A stretch of 64,000 bases of DNA from Calliopum simillimum (GCA_951812925.1 OX638370.1:93634897-93698896); one strand, 5' to 3'. Positions 36,415-48,299 are shown, numbered from the stretch's first letter. Notes: generated by a model not told the origin, from the letters alone. Translations and numbers: made by a program.

Positions 36415-37203
36415 ATACCCTACACCTAGGGTATATTCGCTTTGTCCTTCCGTTTGTTGCGCAAAGAAGAGGCGTGGCAGGTATAAAAAAGTATATATAT
36501 TCTTGATCAGCGTCACCTCCTGAATCGATATAGCCATGTCCGTCCGTCTGTCCGGCTGGCTGGTCCGTCTGTCCGAAATATTTTTTACGGGAAAACTACG
36601 CAAGATAACTCGATGAAATTTAGAACAGTGGATTTGCCGTAAAAGTTAGCTCGAGAGATTGAAAATGAGCGAAATCGGTCAACGGACACGCCTACCGCCC
36701 ATACAAATAATATATTCAAAATGTAACTTTAAGAGTATTTTTCACGATAATGCAACCACAATACACAAAAATACTAGAAATGGTTAGCGCAAGCGTTGAG
36801 CAAAATCTAGGTGAATTCGAACAAGAGGGCGTGGCACCTCCCATATGATCAAAAGTTTCAAAATGCCATACTGAAAGAGTTTTTTGAGGCAATCCAACTA
36901 AATTTCACTCAAACACTAAGAACTATAAATGCAAGCTCTGAGCAGATACTGGGTGAACTCGGACAAGAAGGCGTGGCACCTCTCATATAAGCAAAAGTTT
37001 CAAAAAGCTATACTGAAAACGTTTTTTGAGACAATCCAACTAAATTGCACACTGATACTAAGAACTATAAGCGCAAGCTCTGAGCAAAAATTAGGAGAAC
37101 TTAGACAAGAGGGCGTGGCACCTCCCATATAAGCAAAATTTTAAAAATACTGCAGTGAAGGGTATTTAATGTTTGGCCACGCCCAAGGTTACACCCTTAG
37201 TAG
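36415..37203 (+). mobile_element. Helentron/DINE-1-like element, copy 6
   Basis: A 789-bp copy with the 5' hairpin ATACCCTACACCTAGGGTAT, the core, and three well-preserved tandem units whose GTGGCACC lies at 36831, 36973 and 37115 (period exactly 142). The hairpin near the end is partly mutated (TTGGCCACGCCCAA). TTGTCATACCA occurs on both sides of the element. Confidence 0.87.
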
Positions 37204-38387
37204 TTTTTTTTTTTTTTGTCATACCACTTCGTTTGAAAGCTTTCTTGACGACACAAAACGAAATCACTAAACTGCTTGATATTTTTGTACAGTGTATTTA
37301 TTGTCAGCAAAATGGCATTGCCGTTTCGCAGGTGCTCTTGTATGCGTGTGTGTTGATATGAGCATGCGAGTGTTAGTGGGATATGTGTTGGTTTTTTGTG
37401 TTTGACCGTGTGCTGCCTGCTGCTGCCGTATGACGACAGTAAAAATGAATTAAATTCTAATTTATTCGTAATTGCAATTTTAAATGCAAATCGCTGTCTC
37501 TGTCTGTCCGTCTGTTTGTCAGTCAGTCCAAACACTGACTGCTAGAGCGCGCAGTGTATCTGTTGCACACGTGAAGTCGATCAGTCCCGCTCACTCGCTC
37601 AGTCGGTCGTTCATTCGCTCGTTCGCTCATGACCATAAAATCAATAAATTTATGCATTTATTTTCTGCTTATTTATTGCACTCAAATTTAATGACTTATT
37701 TTTGTGATTTTTTTCCATCGGGCGCTGGCTTTTAATTTTTTATTATAATCCGAGCATTTTTAGATTTTTTTTTTTTTTTGCTCTGCTCTGCTTTGCTGCT
37801 GTTTTTTTTTTTTTTTCTTAAATTAAAAAAGCTATTTTGTTGTTGCTTGGAATTTTTCCAATTAGGTAAAGATTTTTATTATTTTCGATTTTTTTTATTT
37901 ATTCATTTTAAATATATTTTTGTCGCCATTACCGTTGCCTTCACATGCTGGATTAGGCTGCAATTAATTCATTAGTGATTTCCTGCGACACTTGCGCCAA
38001 CTTTTACCCGAAGCAGCGCAATCGATCAATGCTAATGTTGCAACCTGCACATTCCAATCCATCAGCAGCGCGATTATGTCATCTAATTTGTTTCACTTGT
38101 TGTAATTCACGCAATTTAAATTTTCGAAACACCTTAATTATTTGGAATTTCAACGGTGGTAACAGTGATTGGCAGTGAGGATTAGCAACAGTGCGCGCAG
38201 AATTTGCAAAAATGCTGTGATTTTGATGCTGACGGATTAAGTTGGTGGGGAAACATGAGAGCTAAGCTGGAGACGGGATGCCTTTATGTTTTTTAATGGT
38301 CAAAACTTAATTTAGCTACACTGGGCAGAGTGTATATTTCTGTTAAACAAATTTTGAGTTGATTTAGTTTTTACAATTATTGAGCAA
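37204..38387. other. intron DNA, mostly unique
   Basis: GC-richer patches are at 37370-37640 (CGTTCATTCGCTCGTTCGCT near 37607) and 37930-38240. No gene is seen. Long T-runs lie near 37764 and 37803. Confidence 0.5.
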
Positions 38388-38704
38388 ATAAAGGGTGTCG
38401 TGCTTTAAGCTAATGCCAACCAAAAAAAGAAAACTGTTTGACAACTAATGGTTAGAGGTTAGTAAAAATTAAAAAGATTTAATGTTTCATTATGAAACTG
38501 CCATGCTTATGCAAAATGGTCATGAAAAATTTCGACCAAAGAGTGCGTGTGTGCCAGCTAAGCCATGCAGGTCATCTGCCTGATGTGTTATTCCATACAT
38601 AACTTTATTTTATGTACATTATTTTTCAAAAAAAAGTACAATTTAAAAATAAATGTGTATTCTATTCAATTCAAATCTTGCGTGAATTATGGGACACCCT
38701 TTAT
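38388..38704. mobile_element. possible 317-bp MITE
   Basis: It is bounded by ATAAAGGGTGTC and the exact inverse GACACCCTTTAT. No coding content or clear target duplication is present. Chance cannot be excluded for a 12-bp pair in AT-rich DNA. Confidence 0.35.
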
Positions 38705-39424
38705 AAAGATTTGTCGATATTTTCAAATAACGTTTGATTTATGAATCGATATTTTTAGTATCAATTTTTTGCTATCGGTTTTGTACCTTTTGGATGCTAT
38801 ATTTCTGCCAAATAAATGGTTTAGTAACTATTAGCAAATTAACATTTCCGACAGAAAATCAAAATTTGATTTGGTTACCATACTTGATCTATGTTCGATT
38901 TTGGTTTTGAAATCAATTTTTTTTTTAGATAGTCTAACATGACAAATGTACAAAATTTATAGTGGTCACAAAAGTGAGAGCCTTTTTTTTAAGTAAACTG
39001 TGACTGTGACACTCACGACATTTTTCACATACACTTAAAATTGCATTTTAAACCGTAAACATTTCATATTTACTGGATATTCAAACTATATAATTATCAG
39101 TTTTGCACCGTGACACTCATGACAATTATTCAATAACCAGAAGATTATTTTCTTCTGTCACCGATTTGAAACTTTATGCTGAATGGTAAAATTTTTGGAA
39201 AATTTTTTATTTCTTCACGTTTTAATCTTCTTTGTGCAGGAAAAAAAATCTTTTCAAATGCTATCAAAAAATACAACTTTTTTTCTCAAAATGTAAGCTT
39301 TGATTGATAAAAATAAAAATCATTTTATATCAAATGGTAACATTTACTTTCATTGACCATACTTAACAATGAAAAATTGATCTCCGACACCGTAACACTT
39401 TTGGCATACCGTTGCCTGACGAAT

Positions 39425-40293
39425 ATAAAATAATTTTGGTACTTTCTGGACAGTTTTAGTACTTTTTTTGCTAATTGGTACAAAATAGAAAAGCTCATTT
39501 ATCATCCGTGGCACAAGACGAATGTGAAACGAAAAGAAAATAAAAAACATGAGGTCAGTGTCAGTCAGCTTTTTTGTCTTTCTTTTTGTGCGTTGTTGAT
39601 ACTTAAAAATTCGCATTTAATTATACCTAGCTTAATAGCAAAATACTAAAGTAATTTTAACTTTGTGCTCATTTACACATAAATACCTTTCTAATGGTGT
39701 AAAACTCCAAGTCGTGCTCCATTTCTAACATAGTAAAAAAGGTAGGACAAATTTTTGTTTAAAGAGCTTTCAATGAAAATAAAATGCATTGTTGGTTTGA
39801 TTGCAGTGCATAGAGGTTGGTTTTGATTCGAAGTGTTACACAAAGTCATACAAAGTGTTTGAAGAAATTTGATAATTGTGAGAAAGATTTAAATAGATTA
39901 ATATATATATATTAATACGACAGACAAAAACTTGTCCGTATTTTTTTGCTTTGTTAGAAATGAAGTACGACTTTAAATTATACACCATTAGAAACGTATT
40001 TGTGTGTAGATGTGCACAAATTTAAAATTATGTTAATATTTTGATTATAAGCCAGGTACAATTAAATGCAAATTTTTCAATACTAACAACAAAAAAAACA
40101 TGGTCGCACAGAGCTGTAAAAACGATAAAGCACAGAGAGAAAGACAAAAACAAAAGCACTGACTTCATGTTTTTTGTTTTGCTTATATTTCGCTTGAATT
40201 ATACAAAGGATGATAAAGAGCTTTTCTATTTTGTACCAAATAGCAAAAAAAAGTACTAAAATAAAAGTGTCCAAAAAGTACCAAAATTATTTA
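39425..40293. repeat. long palindrome P6 (arms about 330-360 bp)
   Basis: TAATTTTGGTACTTTCTGGA on the left is answered by a CCAAAAAGTACCAAAATTA segment on the right. Inner landmarks also pair: CACCATTAGAAACGTATTTG and its inverse, and AAAACATGAGGTCAGTG against CACTGACTTCATG. The loop is about 39750-39925. A one-armed relative is at 43378-43925. Confidence 0.85.
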
Positions 40294-41345
40294 ATACATA
40301 TGTGGTCGAATTTTGAACACTGCGCGATTCTAGTATAAATAAAAACATTTCAAGGATATTTAAATGCTTGCTGATTTTGATTGAAAGGAAATAAAACTTA
40401 TGCATGTTTTAGCCATAACTCATTATTTACGAGTAAATTTCAAATTGATTTTTTTTCAGTTCAGCTTTTTAAAACTACTTTCTATTTAAAAAAAAAAAAA
40501 AACACCCACACTTCTCATTTATGTATCTCGCAGTTTGAAGTTTCTCATAGCTTTAAGAATTCTTCAATGCTGTTGCTAAAATATCATTTAAATCAGTATG
40601 GATTGACTCATTCGAGTCACTTTGGCATTTCCTACATCTAAAAGCATAATCGTAAATTATATGAACGTCACACGTTCAAATATTGTACTGTGCTGCAAAA
40701 AAAGAGACCAACAAAAATAAATAACCTCTATCTCTACCTCAAAAACTAAAGTCAACTAATTTATCTTTTGGCTGTCTAAATCTCTGTCTCATTTGAAATT
40801 TCAAGCACCATGTTATCGCTCAAAGTAACGCCTACATTTGAACACCTCTTATTGTGATGCAATCGAACGAATACTCTCGCTACAAGCAGATATTGAAAAA
40901 AAAAAAAAAACAATAACAACATAACAGATAGCAACAACAACAATAACATAACAGTCATAAATTAATTATTTTCTTGCCCTGCCATAGTAAATTTTTGCCA
41001 TATTTGCAGGTGTCGTTTGCTTGAAACTAACCCCGAGTTTCGGTGGACTCTGTTCCAAAATTTCTGTTTTTTTTTTTTTTTTTTATAACAGCTTCATATG
41101 TTTGTATATAATCATAAATAATGTACACTTATGTATACTTCAAAGTTCGCAGTTTACTGCTATTTTATTGCGACTGAGTTGTGCAAGGGACATTTGCAAA
41201 AGTGTAGTCAGTTTCTGTACACACAAAAAAAAATGTATTTCAATCAAAAACTTTTCGATACAAAGGGACGTTAAAATTTCAGATCGATTTGTTTTCTCTA
41301 CAAATGTAAGGTATTGAAAGTGGTCGCAAAATATGTAGTATTTTT
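40294..41345. other. AT-rich intron DNA, nothing firm
   Basis: Short A/T runs and AACAACAACAAT tracts occur. No gene or transposon is recognised. Confidence 0.5.
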
Positions 41346-42440
41346 ATACCCTACACCCAGGGTATATTTACTTTGTCCTTCCGTTTGTAACGCAGAGTAG
41401 GAGTCGTGGCAAATATGTAAAAAGTATACACGTGGGAACAGACGACCTGGCAGCACTGATAAAACGAACGAGACTTAAATGAAACAAACATGACGAAAAG
41501 ATTTTGAATAAACGAACAAACGACAGTTGAACTCAGAAGGAGTTGGTTTTAGAAGTTGAAGAAGACGGTTGTCTGCGGTTATGTAAGAAGTGAAATAAAA
41601 AGACAAAGAAAAGAACAGAATAGTTTAAAAGATGTTAAAGGAAAACTGATATAGAAAGAAGAACAAATATGTTAATAATACTGTAAAATAAAATAATATA
41701 ATAATAACTAAAGGAAATGTGTAAATAAAACTGTAAATAGAGAAACTGAAAAGTGCTATTTTTTATTAAAAAGAAGAAAGAAAACCTGCAATTCCTACAT
41801 ACTTATATATTCTTGATCAGCGTCACCTCCTGAGTCGATATAGCCATGTTCGTCTGTCTAGCTGGGTGTTCGTGGAAATACATTTTTTGGGAATACTGAG
41901 CAACATAATTCAATGAATTTGACACTCTGTCTCCGTCGTCAAAGTTAGTTCAGGGGATTGAAAATGAGTAAAATCGATCAATGGACAAGTTTACCGCCCA
42001 TACAAAAAATATATTTAAAATGCAATAATAAGAGCATTATTTGCAATAACAGAAGCAAAATACACATATAAACTAGAGATAGTAAGTACAAGCACTGAGC
42101 AAAACTTGGCGAATTCGAACTAGAGGGCGTGGCACCTTCCATATAAACAAAAGTTTAAAATGATATGCTTAAAATATTTTTTGAGATAATCTAACCAAGT
42201 TTCACTCAAACACTAAGAACATTAATTGCAAACTCTAAGTAAAAAGTGGTCGAAATGGTATAAGAGGACGTGGTACCTCACATATATGTAAGCGAAAGTT
42301 TCAAAATGCTATACTGAAAGATTTTTGTATGAAAACCTTACCGAATTTCACTCAAACACTCAGAACAGTAAATGCAAGCTCTACTCAAAATCTAAGTAAA
42401 CTCGTAGAAGAAGGCGTGGCACTTCCACTTTCATAGCTTC
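41346..42440 (+). mobile_element. Helentron/DINE-1-like element, copy 7 (interrupted, 3' end lost)
   Basis: It starts ATACCCTACACCCAGGGTAT. The sequence is interrupted at about 41427-41803 by a foreign segment and resumes with TTCTTGATCAGCGTCACC. Three or four diverged tandem units follow, and no CTAG end is found. The divergence of the units makes this the oldest-looking copy. Confidence 0.8.
41427..41803. mobile_element. insertion in copy 7, possible solo LTR
   Basis: About 375 bp splits the conserved AAGTATATATATTC of the host element. TACA lies on both sides (41427-41430 and 41796-41799), like a 4-bp target duplication of the kind gypsy-group elements make. The insert has GTAAATAAAACTG (possible polyadenylation signal) and ends AATTCC/TACA. 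There is no coding content. LTR identity is inference; the insertion itself is clear. Confidence 0.5.
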
Positions 42441-43377
42441 AGAAATACGAAGAATTTATTTTTTTTAGGGCGTGGTACTGCCCACTTTTCCTTCGAACAT
42501 AGTTTGTTCCGTGGCTCTTTATACATATTTCTGAGATGAATTAGTTTTTGAGGGGCGTGACACCGCTCATTTTTTCTACAGGGTGATTAGAAATCGATAG
42601 AACTCCGAAAAATTTAAGATTCCTGGGACTATTCTGAACAACTTGTTTTATAGCCATTTTTCGAAACTCGCAGAACCATCGGAGTTATTTGAGCCGTTAA
42701 TTTTGAAGGTGGGATAACGAAGCAAAAGTAATGTCATAATATGGATTGACTGACATTTTGTTAGAAATCAATGAAAAGTTTACTTGATAGTGGGAAATTG
42801 ATGGCATTAAGTTGAAAAAATTATATCGGTTTAGTAATCAATTTTATTAATTTCTAACAAGTAGCTAATTCATATTTTGATATTCAATGATTTTCAGAAT
42901 CTTTCTTCAACCCTTGATCAATCTATTTTAGAAAAAAAACTTCGAGCGTATGCGGACCATGATTCGATGAAAAAATGGCAGCTCTAACCTAAACTTTGTG
43001 AATGAACAAATCATATTAGTAGGCAGTAATTTAGTAGATTCATTCACTAAATCTAAAATAGAGCTGATACTTTTCAACCGATTTTTTAACCGCATGGGCT
43101 CGAATTTTTTGTATAGTAATAATATATAATGTTCATCAAAATAATAAAACTTGAACTTTTTTAATTGTTGGGTTCAGCAAATGTTAAGAGGGTTGAAGAA
43201 AGATTCTGTAAATCATCGGAACTTGCGTGAAATTCGAACTTTGGTTCACCACAGTTTGGCTATTTTTTGTTCAGACTCATCTCGAAAAATGTTTTTTTTT
43301 TTTTGTTTTTTCGAATAAGGCAACACTACACTAGGGAAAAAAGTAAATTTTACTTACATAAATCTATATATTAATAA
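42441..43377. other. AT-rich intron DNA, nothing firm
   Basis: TTGTTAGAAATCAATGAAAA near 42769 is roughly inverted near 42838-42862. No gene or element ends are recognised. Confidence 0.45.
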
Positions 43378-43925
43378 GCAAGACAATAATTTGTCCTACC
43401 TTTTTCACTATGTTAGAAATGGAGCACGACTTTGAATTATACACCATTAGAAAGGTATTTGTGTGTAAATGTGCACAAGGTTAAAATTATTTTAATATTT
43501 TGCCATTAAGCCAGGTTAAATTAAATGCAAATTTTTCAATATTAACAACGACAAAATACGCGGTCACACAGAGCTGAAAAGGGGATGTTTTTGTACAAAA
43601 TTTTAAAAACTACTTTTTAAAACTAGAAAATTAAAAAACTTCAGAAAACCGACTAATTTCCTATGATGGTTGTACAAGTACAGAGTTTTGAGAAGGTATT
43701 TTACATAGTTGGGAGCCAGAGGGCCAACCCGAAAATAGTTAACAAAACAAAACTCGAAGATAGCCAAACACCACTGTACCGACAATAAAGTACAGGGTGT
43801 TTGGCCATGTTTTGGCGTAAACAGAGGATACAGCACAAAGAGAAAGACAAAAAGCTGACTGACGCTGACGTCATGTTTTTTTGTTTTCTTTTGGTTTCGC
43901 ATTTGTCATTGTACCAGGCATGATA
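43378..43925. repeat. half-copy of palindrome P6 with an insertion
   Basis: 43378-43590 matches the right arm of P6 (GTTAGAAATGGAGCACGACT, CACCATTAGAAAGGTATTTG, CACACAGAGCTG). After about 245 bp of unrelated sequence, the match resumes at about 43835 (GAGAAAGACAAAAAG, GACGTCATGTTTTT). Confidence 0.75.
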
Positions 43926-44074
43926 ATAGTCTATTGATTGGGTAATTTTAAAAGAAAGTAAGAGGTGCGCGGGTTTTTATTACAGAATTCGGTCATTAGA
44001 GATAAAAAAAAAAACGCGGAGTTCTATTAAATTAGAGTGTGGAAATCGGAGAGGGAGTTGAAAATATGCCCTAT

Positions 44075-44980
44075 ACAGTTTTTTCAAAATATCTAGCGAA
44101 CAAAACAAAATTTTGATATTTTTTTAGAAGACTTTTTGTAGAAAATTGAATTTACCATCGAAATAGTTTATTCAAAAAATTAAAAAAAAATTTCTTATGC
44201 CAAAAATTTTGAAACAAAAAAGCAAAAAAAACGAACTCTTGTGTTTTTTACTCTTTTACCTATAGCTTTATTTATATAAAAAAAGTAGATAAAAATTCCT
44301 TTAAAATGGTTTATTTAAAAAATTTGTATGTCAAAAATTAACCAAAATATGGCCACTCAAACATAAAAATTTTGTTTATGCGGTCGAAAAAACGGTTTGT
44401 ATTCAAAACCAAGGCGCCTCATGAAAAAAGTGTATGAGGCAAAAAATGCTTTGAATCGTTCAAGGTATACTTATGATTTTTTTCATAATTATTGGGGACA
44501 TTTTATATTTTTCAAAACTTCGTCAAAGAAATTCAAAAAGTTCCAAAAATTTCTGAAAAAAGTTCTCTCGTATTTTCTGGATGATTCTAAGTATTTTTTG
44601 CCAAAAGCACTTTTTTCGTAAGATGCCTTGATTTTGAGTAAAACCCGTTTTTCCGACCGCATAAAGAAAATTTCCATGTTCCGTTGGGCATATTTCGGTC
44701 AACTTTTAACCTAAGAAATTATTTACTAAATCATTTTAAAGGAAATTTTATCTCCTTTTTTTAAATTGCCTATCTCTGACCCCAAAAAAAGTTATAGGCA
44801 AAAAAAGAATTCGTTTTTTTTTTTGCTTTTTTTTTTTGTTTTGAAAATTTTTGGTATAAGAAATTTTTGTTTCATTTTTTGAATAGGCTTTTTCGGTGGC
44901 AAATTTAATTCTCTACAAAAAGTTTTCAAACAATAATATCGAAATTTTGCGTCGTTCGCTAGATATTTTGAAAAAACTGT
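44075..44980. repeat. long palindrome P5 (arms about 350-390 bp)
   Basis: ACAGTTTTTTCAAAATATCT leads the left arm and AGATATTTTGAAAAAACTGT closes the right. Inner pairs include CGGTCGAAAAAACGG and CCGTTTTTCCGACCG. The spacer is about 44470-44600. A small related fragment, CGGTCGAAAAAACGGTTTTT, is at 55407-55426. Confidence 0.85.
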
Positions 44981-44999
44981 AAAAACTGCATCTGTATTT

Positions 45000-47103
45000 G
45001 TGATGCACTGAAATGTGGACGTGATTAATGTTGCTGCACTTAAGACGTAGAATCATTAAAAGACGAAGCTCTTTTTTTGTAGTTTTGAGAAAACTTAGTT
45101 TTTATTTACAATAATTCCAATAACAAAAGACAGTACCTTCTCTTTCTTACAAAACCCATTACATTTTTCGTCTTGTTTGTATGGAGTTACTATTTGAATT
45201 GCTCAATATTTCTTTTTACACCCAGTTTTTAATATTTTTAATTAGCAATTTGCAAGAGCACTTAATAACTTTGGTTATTGGCGGTAGGATCAATATAAAG
45301 ATAGCAAATTGCTTAATCTAATAGGGTAATAAAGTAAGTTAAGTTGCGGCCTTTCATTTTTTTATGGCCAATTTTGTGTAATAAATGAAATGCATCTGAC
45401 TTAAAGAACTTTGTTCAAATGTTAAGTGGCCAAAAGATGAATGAAACTTTGACCTGATGTGAAGTAGCATAAAAATTCCGTCATACTTTATGTTGCGGAA
45501 AAAATAAATTAAAATCTGCAATAAATTGAACATAAACTTTCATTTCGCAATTCGCTTTAATTTGTACCAACGAACAACGGAAATCAAACGGACGGCGTCA
45601 CTTTTTTAGGTGTCGTCACATAAATGAACGAACGAACGATTGGACATAGTGTGTAACTCAACATCATGTGATATCTCTAATAAACAAAGAGAAGGCGGCC
45701 AAAGATGGATGGATGGATCGATCGATGAAGATCGAAGACCTCTGTTGAACGTGTGCGCTTTCATTGTAATTTTTCAGGCAGTGGATGGATGCACTTCTTG
45801 CTTGAATTGCACACAAAATTCCTTAGCGAGTACCATTCGGAACACATGTTGCTACGCCTGTGCTGGACTGTCTGGCTGTTTGCCGTTATTGTCTTCATAA
45901 CGAAACTGGCAACAGAGGCATTAACAAACCAATCCTATTGCACGCATGCGCACAACGCTCAGGTGTGTCACATATGTGGATGCAGCAAACGAACATTTTT
46001 GCGATATGGCAAATACATTTTTCTGTCTGTCCCTGCTGCACTGCCTGTGACCAAAGTAGCAGCACCATCTCAATTGAATTCAATCGAAATTCTTTTAAGA
46101 AAGCAAATTCATTCCGTCGTATTGCAACGACGATGCATTTTCGCTTGAAATAAACGGAGGGAGCCCAAAACGAGCGCTAATTAATGGAAGAATCACAAGC
46201 GCGCGCGCACACACACAAATGGGGATAGAAAATGGAAAATGGACATCCATCAAGCAACAACGTTCGGGAGGTTCGTTGACTTTGCTGCTGCTGCCAACCA
46301 AATTGGTCAATAGCGATTAGTGCTTCTAATGCCAAATGCTGCAAACGCTGTAAGCAACAACAACAGCAATAACAATGACGCTTTTTCGTTTTTGCGCTGC
46401 GTTTGGCAGGCAGAGCCCCTAATGAATTCTTTTTTATTTCATTTGATTTTGTCGCTGTCATTTTCGCTGCGAATTGTTGTTGTTGTTGCAGCAATCGCGC
46501 GCTCGCTCTGCTTTACATGGTGCGCATCGTCGGACGCTGGTTAATTTCTATTAACCAACAACGTTCATCGGACCAACAGCCATCATCAACCCATTGGCCA
46601 TCATCAGCCATTAACTACCACCGCACTGTTGTTGTTGCATGCAGTACCATTAAAATTCATTTTTGTTGCTTTCTTGCAAATTTATTTTTTTATTTTTTTT
46701 TTGTTGCAATTGTCATGTTGTGATTTTCTTCTGTTTTTCATTTTTTTTTTTTTTTTGTCGCATGATGCATTTTTCAGATGCTTTCGAACACATTTCCAAT
46801 GAAATCAAATGCTGCAAAATATGGTTAAATGTTGTTATTGTTTGTGGTGATTTTGTTGTTGTTGTTGTTATTGTAACTTATTATTACAACAAATGTTGGC
46901 AATTAACTTTAAGTGGAGAGAAATTACTGTTTCAATTGGCGCAACTGAAATGCGTTCAAATAAAACGAAAGACTTAAGACACAAACTCGCACTTTTTAGG
47001 TTTTTCTTCTTTTTTTTTTTTCTTTTCAAAGTTATGAATTATTATTGTTGAAGTTTTTATGTTATGAATTATTACTTATTATTCCTTATTTGTTCTCTTT
47101 CAG
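45000..47103. other. intron DNA before exon g, large unique island
   Basis: 45540-47000 is GC-richer than its surroundings, free of recognised repeats and rich in CAACAACA/GTTGTTG. A 131-codon frame at 45753-46148 and several others overlap on both strands; none resembles a known domain, so I read them as chance frames. Best candidate in this intron for conserved control DNA. Confidence 0.5.
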
Positions 47104-47160
47104 ATCAATATTGCAGTTCAATGCCTAAGCACAGATTTCAGCAGTCAAAAGGGTGTCAAG
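47104..47160 (+). CDS. grh: grh exon g, 57-nt exon with DNA-contact loop (residues 385-403)
   Basis: This is the shortest exon: 57 bp, phase 0 at both ends, acceptor TTCTCTTTCAG, donor GTAAGT. It reads INIAVQCLSTDFSSQKGVK. In the human GRHL1 structure, as I remember it, a Lys-Gly pair (K386, G387) contacts DNA, and aligning back from the conserved GAERK motif places that pair on the KG of QKGVK here (window residues 400-401). Exon skipping would keep the frame but delete the loop. It sits alone between introns of 19.6 and 6.3 kb. Too short for ORF-based detection, it was found by continuing the protein frame. Confidence 0.95.
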
Positions 47161-47960
47161 GTAAGTCGCCATATCATACTCTAATTCCTTTTTTTTTTAT
47201 TAATTTAAATTATTAATTTTATCCCTCTACCTGCGCGCAAACAAAAAAAACAAACGCATAAAGATAATCTGAACTCCTTCGTAAATCGTAAATTAAGGAT
47301 TTTAAAATCAAATTATAAAAAAGTGCGTGTTATTCAGCTGCAAGTAAACAACAACAAAAAAGCCATAAAGTAACAAAACACTTTGTTTTTTTTCCCCCCT
47401 TTTTTTAACAAAACATCATCAGGTAGATTATTTTCGTAAGAAAATCCATTTTATTTTTCTTACTTTATGAATTGACGGTTCTACCAATTTCGAACAACGA
47501 AGAAAAATCCAATCAATGTCATATGTATAATGTATTTTCATAGATAGAACACAGATTGCGTGGGACTCAAAAACAACAACAACAACCACATTATTTGAGA
47601 AAGTTTAGTGCATTAATAAAATTGAATGAAAAACACCTGTGTGTCATTTGATTTCTAATGCAACATCAACTTATACCTTTTTATAATCATTTAATCTGCC
47701 TTCCTTGTTTGCTATAGGTTACGGGGGGGTGTTAGGAAAAATTGAATTTTATTTGCTTTACTTAAATGCATAAAGGAATATTTAATTATTATACACTGAA
47801 AAAATGTAAAAGGTTCTAATCTGAAATAAGCAAGAAATAGCGCACAGACTTTTGGATCAGTGCATTTCGACTTTCTATCCATATAGACTAGTTATAAAGT
47901 ATCTGACAATCTCGACGATAATGATATCCAAGTGTTAAGTGCTTTACGTGTATACAATAG
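47161..47960. other. intron DNA after exon g
   Basis: Nothing recognised apart from T- and A-runs and a G-run near 47720. Confidence 0.5.
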
Positions 47961-47966
47961 CAAGCG

Positions 47967-48118
47967 TAATTGTGTCGTTAAATATTAAAACTGCCTAAGT
48001 CCCTCTCTGATATGTAGGCAAAATGATATAAATTTCAATAATTTGATTTTAATTTATTTAATTTTGCCTGCATATCAGGGAGGGACTTAGGCAGTTTTGA
48101 TATTTAACGACACAATTA
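47967..48118 (+). repeat. 58-bp-stem hairpin with G.U-only mismatches
   Basis: Left arm 47967-48024, right arm 48061-48118, loop 36 bases. The arms share AAACTGCCTAAGTCCCTC and its inverse and differ at three positions only. At each, the left arm has T where the right has G, so the sense-strand RNA would be fully paired with three U.G wobbles. It could be a small fold-back element or an RNA hairpin such as an siRNA or microRNA precursor. No mature product can be assigned from sequence alone. Confidence 0.85.
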
Positions 48119-48299
48119 TAGCATTTGCGATGATTTATTAATCAAAAAAGCATTGGTTTTCTAAAACATTTGATGATAATATTTGTATATATGAATGTAT
48201 GTATGTACCATGAACATTTCTCTATATACTAACCCGAAAATAAACAACTGTGAGCTTAGTTATAGCGAGTTATACGTAGTATGAATTATTCAAACATTT

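Noticed and set aside
36800..37140. Regularly spaced repeats resembling a CRISPR array
   Set aside because: The 142-bp units are homologous throughout with no unique spacers, and the context is a fly intron.
38388..38704. Confident MITE call
   Set aside because: Only a 12-bp inverted pair without target duplication; kept as a low-confidence feature.
45753..46148. 131-codon open frame in the 19.6-kb intron
   Set aside because: Overlapping frames are open on both strands, composition is low-complexity or Leu/Cys/His-rich without any domain, and there are no splice or start features. Treated as chance in a GC-richer island.
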